Shown here piece after piece: positions 34,450 through 42,768 of a stretch of DNA of 64,000 nt. The notes beneath the pieces were generated by a model. The model did no database searches and was not told the DNA's origin. It saw only the letters and a list, made by a program, of their open reading frames with translations. The position numbers and the translations under genes are program-made. The stretch's first letter is position 1, and every line of letters starts with the position of its first letter. This DNA comes from Leifsonia shinshuensis (lineage in GTDB: Bacteria > Actinomycetota > Actinomycetes > Actinomycetales > Microbacteriaceae): positions 1,860,001 through 1,924,000 of the forward strand of contig NZ_CP043641.1 in assembly GCF_014217625.1 (NCBI RefSeq). Reading direction: 5' to 3'.

Positions 34450-35469
34450 CTACGCGGGCGCCGCCGCCGTCGATCCCCGCACGATCAGCTCCGGAACCAG
34501 GCTCGCCGGCACCGGCTCCTCGCCGCCCTCGATCTCGGCGACCAGGCGTTCGACGCTGCGGCGGCCGAGCTCGGTGAAGTCCTGGAGGACGGTGGTCAGC
34601 GGCGGCCAGAAGTGGGCGGCCTCCGGGATGTCGTCGAAGCCGACCACGCTCAGGTCCTCCGGGATGCGCCGCCCGGCCTCCCGTGCGGCGTGGTAGACCC
34701 CGAGCGCCATCTGGTCGTTGGACGCGAACACGGCGGTGGTGCCCGGGTCGCGGACGAACGACTGCGCAGCGCGGTACCCCGACTCGGCCGACCAGTCGCC
34801 CTCCAGCAGCGCGGGCACCGGGAGGCCGGCGGCCTCCAGCTCGCCGGCGTAGCCCGCCGCACGGGCCTGCGCCTCGAACCAGGCCAGCGGGCCGGTGAGG
34901 TGGAGGATCCGGCGGTGGCCGAGGCCGATCAGGTGCGCGGTCGCGGCGCGGGCGCCGGCCTCCTGGTCGACGGTGAGCTCGCGCGCCACGTACTCGGAGC
35001 CGCCCTGCAGGGTGACGTACGGGACGGCGAGCCGGGCGCTCGCGATCCGCTCGAGGACCGGGTCCTGCGGCGCGATCACGATGATGCCCTCGACCGCCTG
35101 GGCGAGCAGATGATCGAGGGCGGCCGCGATCCCGGCGTCGGTCAGCTCGGGGATCTGTGCGACCGCGAGGTAGTAGCCGGCCGCGCGCGCGGCGCCCTGC
35201 ACGGCGTTGATGCTGGACACCGGACCGTAGAGGGCGGCGGCGGTGGTGGAGAGCACGCCGAGGGTGCGCGAGCGCGCGGTCACGAGGGCCCGCGCGGCGC
35301 GGTTGGGCCGGTACTGGAGCTGCTCCATCGCGTCCAGGACCCGCTGGCGCGTGGACTCCCGGATGCTCGGGTGGTCGTTGATGACCCGGGAGACGGTCTG
35401 GTGCGAGACACCGGCGAGCTGCGCGACGTCGCGGATGCTCGCGGCGCGTTGCGCGGGGTCGTGGGTCAC
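34450..35469 (-). CDS. LacI family transcriptional regulator
   Basis: A 339-residue LacI repressor starting at GTG. The HTH is very clear (SIRDVAQLAGVSHQTVSRVINDHPSIRESTRQRV, from residue 11), and the ligand-binding domain has PYVTLQGGSEYVARELTVDQEAGA and VVGFDDIPEAAHFWPPLTTVLQDF near the end. The text resembles lactose/galactoside regulators. Its target is not evident: the flanking genes are an MFS transporter and an APC permease. Confidence 0.9.
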   Translation of the reverse strand: MTHDPAQRAASIRDVAQLAGVSHQTVSRVINDHPSIRESTRQRVLDAMEQLQYRPNRAARALVTARSRTLGVLSTTAAALYGPVSSINAVQGAARAAGYYLAVAQIPELTDAGIAAALDHLLAQAVEGIIVIAPQDPVLERIASARLAVPYVTLQGGSEYVARELTVDQEAGARAATAHLIGLGHRRILHLTGPLAWFEAQARAAGYAGELEAAGLPVPALLEGDWSAESGYRAAQSFVRDPGTTAVFASNDQMALGVYHAAREAGRRIPEDLSVVGFDDIPEAAHFWPPLTTVLQDFTELGRRSVERLVAEIEGGEEPVPASLVPELIVRGSTAAAPA

Positions 35470-35476
35470 CTGGCCA

Positions 35477-36781
35477 TTATCCGGGACGCCGCGACCTCCA
35501 CCGGGCCGCCGCTCCCACCAGCACCGCGATCACCGCGATCCCTACCGGGAACACCAGGTGCCAGCCCGCCAGCACGAGGAGCCCCGCGGCGAACACGACC
35601 GACAGCACCGCCATCCACCAGCCCGGCGAGCGCGTCGGCAGCAGGACGATCGCGCTGGCGACGCCCAGGCCGTAGACGGCGGCGGCGATGCTGGTGTGCA
35701 CGAGGATGAACGGCTGCAGGTCGCCGCTGGCCAGCACCACCACCGAGTACAGCGCCATCACCACGGCCGACAGCAGCAGTCCGCGCCGGGCGACCGCGCC
35801 GTTCTCGGCGCCGCGGCCGAACCAGGCGGGCAGGTCGCCGTCGCGGCCCATCGCGGCGCCCAGCTTGCTGAACGCGGCGAGGTAGGCGTTGAAGACGCCC
35901 GTGACGACGATCGCGGCGATCACCGCGACGACGACGCCGCCTCCGGAGCCGGTCGCCACCGAGACCAGGTCGAGCAGCGGGACGGCCGACGTGGAGGCGC
36001 GGCCTCCCAGCACGGCGACGGTGACGGTCTGGATCGCGAGGTAGGCGACCGACACGATCACCAGCGCGAGCGCCGTGGCGCGCGGGATGTCACGCCGCGG
36101 GTTGCGGAACTCGCCGCCGATCCCGGCCACGGCCTCCCACCCGGCGAAGGCCCAGATGTAGAGGCTCATCGCGAGCCCGACGCCCGACCAGCCGTGCGGG
36201 AGCAGGGGCTGCAGGTTCCCTGCTCGCGCGTGCGGCGCGGCGGCGGCGAGGACGAAGACGAGCACGGCGATGAGCGCCCCGGAGAGCACCAGCTGGACGG
36301 ACGCGGCGAACCGGACGCCGAACGCGGTCACCGCGACGGGCACGACCATCAGGGCGATCGCGATCAGGACCGTCTGCACGGCGTCGCCGCCGATCACGGC
36401 CACGACGTAGCGCGCGGTCATCAGCGCGGCGATGGGCGCGCCGATCGGGGTGCCGAAGAAGAACCAGTAGCTGACGATCCGCGCGGAGGTCGGGCCGAAC
36501 GCGCGGCGGGCGAACGTCGCGACGCCGCCGGCGTCGGGGTGACGGCGGGCCAGGGCTGCGAACGTCGCGGCCAGCGGGATGGAGATGAGCGCGAGGGCGG
36601 CGACCGCCAGGATGGCACCAGGCCCGGCCGCCGCCGCCGCGAGCGCGGGGAGGACCAGGATGCCGGTGCCCAGAACGGCCGCGACGTAGAGCGCCGTGCC
36701 GCCGGCGACGCCGAGGTGTCCGCGGTGCTCGACGGCGTCCGGCGCGGGCACGCGCATGGTCGAGGGGGCGCTATCCGTCAC
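35477..36781 (-). CDS. APC family amino acid permease
   Basis: A 434-residue, about 12-helix amino acid/polyamine/organocation transporter. Helix 1 carries the unwound substrate-binding segment AAVLGTGILVLPALAAAAAGP (the GTGI-type motif), and FAGWEAVAGIGGEFRNPRRDIPRATAL lies in helix 6 and the following loop. GTG 36781 gives a short N-terminus; ATG 36757 is possible. The gene lies seven bases before the LacI gene, and a copy of the dispersed hairpin lies 100 bases upstream of its start. Substrate unknown. Confidence 0.87.
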   Translation of the reverse strand: MTDSAPSTMRVPAPDAVEHRGHLGVAGGTALYVAAVLGTGILVLPALAAAAAGPGAILAVAALALISIPLAATFAALARRHPDAGGVATFARRAFGPTSARIVSYWFFFGTPIGAPIAALMTARYVVAVIGGDAVQTVLIAIALMVVPVAVTAFGVRFAASVQLVLSGALIAVLVFVLAAAAPHARAGNLQPLLPHGWSGVGLAMSLYIWAFAGWEAVAGIGGEFRNPRRDIPRATALALVIVSVAYLAIQTVTVAVLGGRASTSAVPLLDLVSVATGSGGGVVVAVIAAIVVTGVFNAYLAAFSKLGAAMGRDGDLPAWFGRGAENGAVARRGLLLSAVVMALYSVVVLASGDLQPFILVHTSIAAAVYGLGVASAIVLLPTRSPGWWMAVLSVVFAAGLLVLAGWHLVFPVGIAVIAVLVGAAARWRSRRPG

Positions 36782-36880
36782 TGGACCATCCTGGCGTGGA
36801 CCGCCGACATCCGCCGTCCATCCGCGGCCAGCGATCGCGTATCCGCCGCCAATCCGCCCCCGGACGCACGAATTCACCGT

Positions 36881-36937
36881 CGAAGGGCACGTAAACGCCC
36901 CTACCCGGGCTGGATAGGGGCGTTTACGTGCCCTTCG
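36881..36937 (-). terminator. Long hairpin, copy 2 of a dispersed repeat
   Basis: Arms CGAAGGGCACGTAAACGCCC (extending to 26 bp with one mismatch) surround a 5-base loop. It ends 10 bases past the stop of the minus-strand GT39 gene, which it probably terminates. The stem is almost identical to those at 4004-4060 and 54826-54882. Confidence 0.75.
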
Positions 36938-36946
36938 AGCTCTGCG

Positions 36947-39076
36947 TCACTTCGTCAGGTCGTAGAGGGTGACACCTCCCACGGTCGTCGCGGTGAAGTT
37001 CTTCTCGACCCAGGAGGCGATGGCGCTGGAGGCGCTGCTCCCGCCGTTCGCCTGTCCGACGCCGCCGGCGATGAAGAAGTGGATCTTCCCCTCCTTCACG
37101 TACTGCTCGAACTGCGCCAGGGTGGGCGATGGATCGGAGCCGTTGAAGCCGCCGATTGGCATCACCGCCTCCTGCGTCGCCAGCTGGTAGCCCGCGGCCG
37201 AGTTGGAGCCGATCGCGGCCGCCACCCAGGTGTAGGACGAAGCGTTGGCCTTCAGGAGGGCGCTGAGCTGGGAGCTGACGGTGCTGGAGCCGAGGAGGCC
37301 GCCCATCCCGCCGCCGCCCGCGGTGCCGGGAGCGCCTGTCGCGCCGCCCTGGGTGCCGGTGGTGCCGCCGGTCGTGCCGCCGGTGCCGCCAGTCCCGCCA
37401 GTCCCGCCGGTGCCACCGGTCCCACCAGGACCGCCGTTCCCACCCGGGAACCCGCCCTGGCCACCGAACCCGCCGCCCGGCGTCCCCTGCCCGCCGCCGT
37501 TCGGCGCTCCCCCGAACCCGCGGCCTCCGCCCGGTCCGCCCATCGCCGACGCCACGGTTGGCCCGGCGGTCACGATCGACCCGCTGTGGCCCGTCGTCAC
37601 GGTCTGCAGCGTGTACGCAGTCGGCGCGAGCAACGCCGCCACCAGCGTCGCGGCGATGGTCGCGCCCGACAGCGCCCGGCTGCGCGGGGGAAGGAGCAGC
37701 AGCACGGACGCCGCGAGCGCGACGATCAGGACGACCACCTTCAGCCACGGGAGCCAGGAGGTCGCGCGGTCCAGCAGCACCCACGCCCATACCGCGGTGC
37801 CGAGCAGGGTCACGGCGGAGAGGATGCGCACCCAGAGCCGATCGCGGGCTCCCCACACCGCCGAGGCGCCGATCGCGACGACGCCGGCGAGCGCCGGGGC
37901 CAGGGCGACCGTGTAGTACGCGTGGAAGATGCCGGCCATGAAGGAGAACGCCAGGGCCGTCACGATCAGCCAGCCGCCGAACAGGAGCAGCGTCGCGCGG
38001 CGTGCGTCGGTCCGGGCCAGCCGGCGGCCGAGCACGAGCGCCACGACGAACAGCACGAGCGCCGCCGGGAGCAGCCAGGTGATCTGCCCGCCGATCTCGT
38101 TCTCGAACAGGCGGAGGATGCCGGTGGATCCCCACATCCCGCCTCCCGTCGCGCCGCCTCCCGCGCCCGTGACGCTGCCGGTCTCGTTGCCGGTGAGCCG
38201 GCCGAGGCCGTTGTAGCCGAAGGTCAGCTCCAGGAAGCTGTTGGTCTGCGAGCCGCCGATGTACGGCCGAAGCGACGCCGGGACGAGCTCGACGATCGCG
38301 ACCCACCAGCCGGCGGCGACCACGACAGCGCCGAGCGCGGCGAACAGGTGGCCGAAGCGCTTCGCCCACGAGACGCGGGCCGCCGCCAGGTAGACACCCG
38401 CCAGTACTGGCAGGATGAGGAACGCCTGCAGCTGCTTGGTCAGGAACCCGAAGCCGACGGCGACGCCCGCCCAGACCACCCAGCGGATGCGGCCGGACTC
38501 GATGCCGCGCAAGGTCAGGTAGGTCGCCAGGGTCAGGAGCAGCACGAGCAGCGCGTCCGGGTTGTTGAACCGGAACATCAGCGCCGCCACCGGGGTCACC
38601 GCCAGCACGCCGCCCGCGAGCAGAGCCGTCCGCGCGCTGAAGTTGCGGCGCACGATCAGGTACACGAGCCACACGGTCGCGACGCCCATCAGCGCCTCCG
38701 GCACGAGGATGCTCCACGAGCTGAGGCCGAACATCCGCACCGACAGCGCCATGATCCACAGGCTCGCCGGAGGCTTGTCGACCGTGATCGAGTTCGCGGC
38801 GTCGCTGGATCCGTAGAAGAAGGCCTCCCAGTTCACCGACCCCGCCTGGACCGCGGCGGAGTAGAACGAGTTGGCCCAGGCGCTGGCGGCGAGGTCCCAG
38901 AGGTAGAGGAGCGCGGTGACGGCCAGGAGGCCGAGGAGCGCCGGGCGCTCCCACGCCGCGGCGTCGTCCCGGCCGCGCACGAGGCTGCGCAGCCAGGCCG
39001 CGAGGCGCCCGGGCGGCGCGGTCGCGGTGGGGGTGTCGGGTGAGACGGTGCGGCTGGGCGCGGTGGTGACGGACAT
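36947..39076 (-). CDS. GT39-type glycosyltransferase, ArnT/PMT-like
   Basis: A 709-residue polytopic glycosyltransferase that would use a polyprenyl-phosphate sugar donor outside the membrane. The conserved VDKPPASLWIMALSVRMFG loop (~residue 90) and FRFNNPDALLVLLLT follow the first helices, and about eleven more helices follow. Around residues 530-610 comes a Gly-rich low-complexity stretch with GTG repeats, then a soluble C-terminal domain. ATG 39076 has GGAG upstream and lies two bases after the GT2-GtrA stop, so both are co-expressed. Likely role: adding a sugar to an envelope polymer, lipid or protein. Confidence 0.85.
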   Translation of the reverse strand: MSVTTAPSRTVSPDTPTATAPPGRLAAWLRSLVRGRDDAAAWERPALLGLLAVTALLYLWDLAASAWANSFYSAAVQAGSVNWEAFFYGSSDAANSITVDKPPASLWIMALSVRMFGLSSWSILVPEALMGVATVWLVYLIVRRNFSARTALLAGGVLAVTPVAALMFRFNNPDALLVLLLTLATYLTLRGIESGRIRWVVWAGVAVGFGFLTKQLQAFLILPVLAGVYLAAARVSWAKRFGHLFAALGAVVVAAGWWVAIVELVPASLRPYIGGSQTNSFLELTFGYNGLGRLTGNETGSVTGAGGGATGGGMWGSTGILRLFENEIGGQITWLLPAALVLFVVALVLGRRLARTDARRATLLLFGGWLIVTALAFSFMAGIFHAYYTVALAPALAGVVAIGASAVWGARDRLWVRILSAVTLLGTAVWAWVLLDRATSWLPWLKVVVLIVALAASVLLLLPPRSRALSGATIAATLVAALLAPTAYTLQTVTTGHSGSIVTAGPTVASAMGGPGGGRGFGGAPNGGGQGTPGGGFGGQGGFPGGNGGPGGTGGTGGTGGTGGTGGTTGGTTGTQGGATGAPGTAGGGGMGGLLGSSTVSSQLSALLKANASSYTWVAAAIGSNSAAGYQLATQEAVMPIGGFNGSDPSPTLAQFEQYVKEGKIHFFIAGGVGQANGGSSASSAIASWVEKNFTATTVGGVTLYDLTK

Positions 39077-39078
39077 GG

Positions 39079-40398
39079 TCAGTTCTCCGTTTCGGTCGGA
39101 ACGAGTACGAGTGCGGTGCCTTCCGTGGGCTCGGACACGGGCGGCGCGGACCCGGGCGCCGCGGTTACGGACGACGTCCCCGGGGATGCCGACGACGCGG
39201 CCTCCGCCACCGCCTTCCGCCTCCCCGCCCGGAACACCCACAGCCGCAGCAGCACGAACCGCACCAGCGTCGCGAACAGGTTCGCCGCCGTCAGCACGAT
39301 CAGCTCCACGCGCGGCCCCGCCCTCGGCGCCGTCGCGTGCAGCACCGCGAGCGAGCCGCTGGTCAGCGCCCACGCGATCCCGAACACGACCAGCCCCTGG
39401 AACTGGTGCCGCACCAACCCGGGCCGGCCGCGCACGCCGAACGTGAACCGCCGGTTGGCCCAGGTGTTGGCGACCGCCGTCAGCAGGAGGGCGGCGAAGT
39501 TCGCCGCCTGGCCGCCCAGCACCCCGGACAGCAGCAGGTACAGCAGCGCGTACGCGGCGGTCGAGAGCACCCCGACGATCGCGAACCGGACCACCTGCCC
39601 GAAGAAGCTCGGCGGCGTCGGCGGCGCGAACGGCCGCCTTCCGAGCTCGGCGTAGACGGCCTCGATGGGGATGCGGCCGCGCGCGATGTTGGTGCCGACG
39701 CGCAGCATCCCCTTGAGGTCCTCGCGCGCGGTGCGCACGATGTCCACCGAGCTGTGCGGGTCGTCCACCCAGTCGACGGGGATCTCGTGGATGCGCATGC
39801 CCGCGCGCTCGGCGAGGATCAGCAGCTCGGTGTCGAAGAACCAGCCGTCGTCCTCCACGAGCGGGAGGAGGCGCTGGGCGACGTCCCGGCGGATGGCCTT
39901 GAAGCCGCACTGCGCGTCGGAGAACCCGACCGACATCGTGCGGCGCAGCAGCAGGTTGTAGCTGCGGGAGATGAACTCGCGCTTGCCGCCGCGGGTGACG
40001 CGCGCGCTCCTGCCCAGCCGGGTGCCGATCGCGAGGTCGGAGTGGCCGGAGAGCAGCGGCGCCACCAGCGGCGGCAGGGCGGCGAGGTCGGTGGAGAGGT
40101 CCTCGTCCAGGTAGACGAGGACCTCGGCGGGCGAGGAGCCCCACACCGCCTTGAGGGCGCGTCCGCGCCCCTTCAGCGGGAGGTGCACGGCGACGACCCC
40201 GCCCAGCTCCGCGGCGAGCGCGTCCGCGAGGGCGGGCGTGGCGTCGGTGCTGGCGTTGTCGGCGATCGTGATCCGCCAGCTCGCCTGCACCGCGTCGGTC
40301 AGGTAGGCGTGCAGCCGGCGGAGGGACGTGTCGAGCGTCGCCTGCTCGTTGTACACGGGCACGACGATGTCGAGCGAGAGGGTCGTTGGCTGGGACAT
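39079..40398 (-). CDS. GT2 glycosyltransferase fused to a GtrA domain
   Basis: A 439-residue fusion. Residues 1-240 are a GT2 domain (VPVYNEQATLDTSL, VYLDEDLSTD metal site, FSDAQCGFKAIRRDV) like dolichyl-phosphate glucose/mannose synthases. Residues ~265-390 are a four-helix GtrA flippase-like domain (RFAIVGVLSTAAYALLYLLL, TWANRRFTF). It should make a polyprenyl-phosphate-linked sugar and help flip it, supplying the donor for the GT39 enzyme two bases downstream. An Ala/Ser/Pro-rich tail ends the protein. Confidence 0.9.
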   Translation of the reverse strand: MSQPTTLSLDIVVPVYNEQATLDTSLRRLHAYLTDAVQASWRITIADNASTDATPALADALAAELGGVVAVHLPLKGRGRALKAVWGSSPAEVLVYLDEDLSTDLAALPPLVAPLLSGHSDLAIGTRLGRSARVTRGGKREFISRSYNLLLRRTMSVGFSDAQCGFKAIRRDVAQRLLPLVEDDGWFFDTELLILAERAGMRIHEIPVDWVDDPHSSVDIVRTAREDLKGMLRVGTNIARGRIPIEAVYAELGRRPFAPPTPPSFFGQVVRFAIVGVLSTAAYALLYLLLSGVLGGQAANFAALLLTAVANTWANRRFTFGVRGRPGLVRHQFQGLVVFGIAWALTSGSLAVLHATAPRAGPRVELIVLTAANLFATLVRFVLLRLWVFRAGRRKAVAEAASSASPGTSSVTAAPGSAPPVSEPTEGTALVLVPTETEN

Positions 40399-40490
40399 GG
40401 CAGCAACCCTGCCGCCGTTACCTAACTGTGACCTTTCGCGCCGTTATGCCCGGTCGATGGAGGTTCTGCGGGGTTCCTATGCGGCGCCGA

Positions 40491-41099
40491 TCAGCGGGCT
40501 GCTGCCTCCCAGGCGAAGCCGTCCGGGTCGGTCGCCGCGCTGTCGCCGCCGATGACGATCCGGTGCGAGCCGGTGCCGTCCTCCGGGACGCCCGCGTCCT
40601 TCGCGAGCGCGCGCCGCTTGTACAGGCCGAGCTGCACGGGGCTGTCCTTCAGGTCGAACTGCACGTAGGAGCCGAAGCTCTTGCCGACCGGGAGGCCGCG
40701 GGCCGTGTAGAACTGCTTGCTCGCGCCGACGTCGTCGACGCCGAGCAGTAGCACGATGGACTCCGGCTCGCGCCTGGCCGGGCCGGTGTCCTTCTTGGCC
40801 GAGGTGGCGATCTTCCAGATGGCGCCGTCCGGAGCCTGCACGGTGCCGCCGACGCCCCAGAGCGACTTGGCGACCGGCTTGATCGTGGTCGCGCCCGCGG
40901 CGAGCGCGGCCTCCACGAAGGCGTTCACGTCGGCCGGCTGGGTGACCGTGATGGACAGGGTGTAGCCGCGGAAACCGGAGCTGGGGGTGTCGGAGGCGCG
41001 CACGCGCACCCGGTCGCCGAGCCCGAAGGCGGCGTCGTAGAACTGCTGGGCGGCGGAGGCGTCCGCCACCTCGAGGGTGATGTGGTCGATGGAGGTCAT
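40491..41099 (-). CDS. VOC (glyoxalase/bleomycin-resistance fold) protein
   Basis: A 202-residue protein with two VOC half-domains: SIDHITLEVADASAAQQFYDAAFG at the start and ESIVLLLGVDDVGASKQFYTARG in the middle (~residue 113). Such proteins bind metals or small ligands and act as dioxygenases, isomerases or binding proteins; the family alone does not define the reaction. ATG 41099 starts exactly at the domain; the open frame up to 41192 overlaps the thioredoxin promoter area. Confidence 0.82.
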   Translation of the reverse strand: MTSIDHITLEVADASAAQQFYDAAFGLGDRVRVRASDTPSSGFRGYTLSITVTQPADVNAFVEAALAAGATTIKPVAKSLWGVGGTVQAPDGAIWKIATSAKKDTGPARREPESIVLLLGVDDVGASKQFYTARGLPVGKSFGSYVQFDLKDSPVQLGLYKRRALAKDAGVPEDGTGSHRIVIGGDSAATDPDGFAWEAAAR

Positions 41100-41252
41100 G
41101 GGAACCACGGTAGGAGCGGGCGCGGGCGGGAGGCTTCTCCATTCCTGCTCGATGGGCGCGCGGGAATGCCGCACCCGGGCGTACCGTTCCACTCAGTGCG
41201 GCCATCCTCACCGAGCCGCCCCCACACTTCCCTCGACCAGCAGGAGACCCTC

Positions 41253-41636
41253 ATGGCAACCGTCGAGCTCACCGCTCAGAACATCGAGTCCCAGATCACC
41301 GAGAACGGCATCGTGTTCGTCGACTTCTGGGCGGAATGGTGCGGCCCGTGCCGCATGTTCGGCCCCATCTTCGAGAAGGCGTCGCAGGAGCACGCCGACG
41401 TCGTGTTCGGCAAGGTGGACACCGAGGCCGAGCAGGCGCTCGCCGCCTCCGCCGGCATCACCTCCATCCCGACGCTGATGGCGTTCCGCGACGGCATCCT
41501 GGTCTTCTCCCAGCCCGGCGCGCTCCCCGCGCCGACCTTCGAGGACCTCATCGGCCAGGTGAAGGCGCTCGACATGGACGCCGTGCGTGCGTCCATCGCG
41601 GAGGCCCAGGCGGGCGAGGGCGCGGCCGAGGCATAG
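41253..41636 (+). CDS. trxA: thioredoxin
   Basis: A 127-residue thioredoxin with the redox active site WAEWCGPC (residues 27-34) and the conserved cis-proline region GITSIPTLMAFRDG (~residue 70). It reduces protein disulfides in the cytoplasm with thioredoxin reductase. CAGGAG lies nine bases before ATG 41253. The C-terminal ~20 residues (AIAEAQAGEGAAEA-like) extend slightly past the usual thioredoxin length. A GC-rich hairpin follows. Confidence 0.93.
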   Translation: MATVELTAQNIESQITENGIVFVDFWAEWCGPCRMFGPIFEKASQEHADVVFGKVDTEAEQALAASAGITSIPTLMAFRDGILVFSQPGALPAPTFEDLIGQVKALDMDAVRASIAEAQAGEGAAEA

Positions 41637-41661
41637 GCCGCCGACGAACCGCCGGACACGC

Positions 41662-41683
41662 CGCCTCGCGGGCACGCGAGGCG
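41662..41683. terminator. Hairpin after thioredoxin gene
   Basis: CGCCTCGCG-ggca-CGCGAGGCG gives a 9-bp perfect stem between the convergent thioredoxin and antitoxin-like genes. Likely bidirectional terminator. Confidence 0.6.
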
Positions 41684-41711
41684 CCGTGCTCTGTCAGGTG
41701 GAGGGCTTCGA

Positions 41712-42068
41712 TCAGCTCGCGAGCTTGTGCCGCTCGAGCAGAAGGTGCACCGCCTCGCGCACGAGCTCGCTCTCACGCTTTCCGGTTTGACGCATCAGCT
41801 GGTCGAATGCTGCGCGTTCAGCCTCGGGGATCCTGCCCCTTACCGTCGGCGACGCCCCCTTGGGCCGCTCGCCGAGCCGCGGGCGGCCCGCAGGTCGCAG
41901 AGCCGCGTCGAGCGCGGCCTCCGACCCGTACTCCGACAGTAGGAAGTCACTGCCGGCAGCAGCCGCCTTCTCGCCTACCGAGACGTTCGCCGCGGGTGGC
42001 AGCGTGGTCGCCGGGTCGAGTAGGCGTTCCGCCAGTGCCTCGAAATCCGCGTCGCTCGTGTCAGCCAT
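41712..42068 (-). CDS. putative ribbon-helix-helix antitoxin-like protein
   Basis: A 118-residue protein whose C-terminal part (VRGRIPEAERAAFDQLMRQTGKRESELVREAVHLLLERH, about residues 77-115) reads as a ribbon-helix-helix DNA-binding domain. The N-terminal 70 residues are Ala-rich and would wrap the partner. Its ATG overlaps the end of the upstream gene by eight bases, an arrangement typical of toxin-antitoxin pairs with the toxin encoded first. It probably neutralises that protein and represses the pair through the tandem repeats ahead of it. Confidence 0.65.
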   Translation of the reverse strand: MADTSDADFEALAERLLDPATTLPPAANVSVGEKAAAAGSDFLLSEYGSEAALDAALRPAGRPRLGERPKGASPTVRGRIPEAERAAFDQLMRQTGKRESELVREAVHLLLERHKLAS

Positions 42069-42339
42069 TCGGGTTCTCCTCCCTGTACCGTCGGAGCTTC
42101 GGGCCGAGCTCCATCGCGTGGAACACGACGGCCTCACGGCCGTCCGGGTAGACGTTCACCAGGATCTCAACCTCTCGATCGGTCTGCGGGTGCGGGTGAC
42201 CGATGTAGAGCCACACCGTGCCATCGTCGATCGATTGACCGGGTAGCTCGGCGTGGTAGTTCGCGTGCACCATCGCCCGGATCTGGTCGGCCTGCGGGAT
42301 TCCATGCTTGCGGGCCGACTCGGTCCAACGTGGTGCCAT
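42061..42339 (-). CDS. putative toxin partner of the RHH protein
   Basis: A 92-residue protein from ATG 42339 (an alternative ATG at 42354 would lie inside the repeat array). It shows an N-terminal helix (RWTESARKHGIPQADQIRAMVHANYHAEL) followed by beta-strand-like text (TVWLYIGHPHPQTDREVEILVNVY) and a charged end. I do not recognise the family with certainty; size, order, overlap and the downstream RHH partner suggest a toxin module. The -10-like GATAAA just upstream suggests leaderless translation. Confidence 0.55.
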   Translation of the reverse strand: MAPRWTESARKHGIPQADQIRAMVHANYHAELPGQSIDDGTVWLYIGHPHPQTDREVEILVNVYPDGREAVVFHAMELGPKLRRYREENPNG

Positions 42340-42343
42340 GCGC

Positions 42344-42387
42344 CACTTTATCATGGCTACACTTTTACGGCTACGCTTTTTCGATCA
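42344..42387. promoter_or_regulatory. Three tandem repeats before the toxin-antitoxin-like pair
   Basis: CACTTTATCATGGCTA, CACTTTTACGGCTA and CGCTTTTTCGATCA follow one another (42344-42359, 42360-42373, 42374-42387). They are AT-rich in a GC-rich background and overlap the presumed promoter. Tandem direct repeats are the usual operators of RHH antitoxins. Confidence 0.6.
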
Positions 42388-42447
42388 CTGGCCTCACTGC
42401 CGGAGCAAGGTACGGAAGCGTAAGGCGCGGAGCCCTCAGCCGCGTCC

Positions 42448-42768
42448 CTAGTCCGCCGCCGCGACCGCCCGCGCCACCTCCCCCGCATCCCGCAGCCCGA
42501 ACCACCCCTCCGCGCTGGCACGCGCCGACTCCGGCAGCTCCGTCCACGTCCCCGGCTCCTCGCCGCGGCTGCGCAGCACCGCGTCGAGCGCGTCGCGCAC
42601 CAGCCATACGTCGGCCGGCTGCGCGCCGTCGACGGCGAGCGCCGCCAGCACCCGGTCCTCCCCGACGTTCAGCGCCGACGCCAGCCGGGACACCGGCCAG
42701 CCCGCCCGCTCGTACGCCGTGGCCAGCTCGCCGCGCGTCCGCTCCCGCTGTTCGCCGTCGAGCGACAT
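42448..42768 (-). CDS. DUF2316 family protein
   Basis: A 106-residue protein matching the DUF2316 pattern: MSLDGEQRERTRGELATAYERAGWPVSRLASALNVGEDRVLAAL, then DVWLVRDALDAVLRSRGEEPGTWTEL. The first half looks like a helix-turn-helix, so DNA binding is possible, but the family function is unknown. The ATG overlaps the stop of the aldo/keto reductase gene (TGATG), so both are made together. Longer open sequence upstream is inside that gene. Confidence 0.75.
   Translation of the reverse strand: MSLDGEQRERTRGELATAYERAGWPVSRLASALNVGEDRVLAALAVDGAQPADVWLVRDALDAVLRSRGEEPGTWTELPESARASAEGWFGLRDAGEVARAVAAAD

Noticed and set aside
35243-39043. 1266-codon open frame on the plus strand
   Set aside because: It overlaps the LacI, APC and GT39 genes on the other strand. 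Low-complexity Arg/His/Asp composition without domains marks it as an antisense shadow.
36947-40144. A 1065-residue reading of the GT39 gene
   Set aside because: The first ~355 residues overlap the GT2-GtrA gene in another frame and have no domain. ATG 39076 with a ribosome-binding site gives the normal start.
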